This document shows, one piece after another, positions 63,841 to 64,000 of a stretch of 64,000 nt of DNA. The notes below the pieces were generated by a model. That model made no database searches. It saw only the letters and a list, made by a program, of their open reading frames with translations, and was not told the DNA's origin. A program made the position numbers and the translations under genes. Position 1 is the stretch's first letter. Each line of letters begins with the position of its first letter. This stretch comes from Mesaphorura yosii (taxonomy: Eukaryota; Arthropoda; Collembola; Poduromorpha; Tullbergiidae). The DNA lies in contig WIXG01000198.1 of assembly GCA_009869945.1 (NCBI GenBank), positions 1-64,000 of the forward strand. Direction: 5' to 3'.

Positions 63841-64000
63841 GTTAATGCGCGATCTTCGTTCGTCGCAGATGCGTTGAATTGTCTTCAGCTGTTCAGCATT
63901 AAATCTGACTTTTATGAATAAATTGATTTATGCGAGTTTCACTTCACACCCTCCTTCGAGTTTTGCGTTTATTACAACCGAAGTCAGTCACTGCGTGAGT
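63841..64000 (-). promoter_or_regulatory. Upstream sequence of distal Egfr exon
   Basis: 160 bases 5' of the distal start codon. They presumably hold the 5' UTR and perhaps core promoter. I see no clear TATA box or initiator match in the sense direction, so the transcription start cannot be placed and may lie beyond the window. Confidence 0.3.

Noticed and set aside
1..64000. CRISPR array, prophage or bacterial operon
   Set aside because: No repeat-spacer structure or ribosome-binding-site-linked gene series. Split codons, GT/AG introns and a metazoan receptor show this is animal DNA.

Overview
The window is animal genomic DNA, AT-rich and intron-rich, almost certainly from an arthropod. It is dominated by one minus-strand gene, the epidermal growth factor receptor (Egfr). 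The spliced exons read through the extracellular region of an invertebrate ErbB receptor: L domain 1, the first furin-like Cys-rich region with its dimerisation arm, L domain 2, and most of the second Cys-rich region. Ten common exons lie between positions 1 and 5885, all with compatible phases and GT/AG borders. The remainder of the Cys-rich stalk, the transmembrane segment and the kinase lie beyond the left edge. I cannot name the species; the protein is closest in style to insect and crustacean EGFRs.

The 5' end of the gene (right side of the window) has two alternative signal-peptide exons. The proximal one (16445-16826) ends in ...FRGK with a phase-1 A and gives the junction K-ICIGT. The distal one (63678-63840) ends in ...LEER with a phase-1 G and gives R-VCIGT. 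As I recall it, Drosophila Egfr has the same arrangement, with two alternative first exons and the same I/V switch at the same residue. The distal isoform implies a primary intron of about 57.8 kb and the proximal one an intron of about 10.6 kb.

Layout: 1-5885, common Egfr exons with introns of 69-963 bp, including a 34-nt microexon. 5886-16444, intron with no recognised gene. 16445-16880, proximal first exon with a three-codon uORF and possible promoter elements. 16881-63677, intron upstream of the proximal exon, with no recognised transposon ORF, tRNA or CRISPR array. Within it I see simple repeats, a strong hairpin at 55991-56023, a short transmembrane ORF at 52227-52472, and a cluster of protein-like but unassigned open segments between 54.3 and 59.8 kb, some possibly decayed. 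63678-64000, distal first exon and its upstream sequence.

Most other open frames in the introns are of lengths expected by chance in sequence of this composition and are not annotated. I found no convincing new biological system. The best signals are the dual-first-exon architecture, the microexon with its repeated donor motifs, and the unassigned 52-60 kb region.
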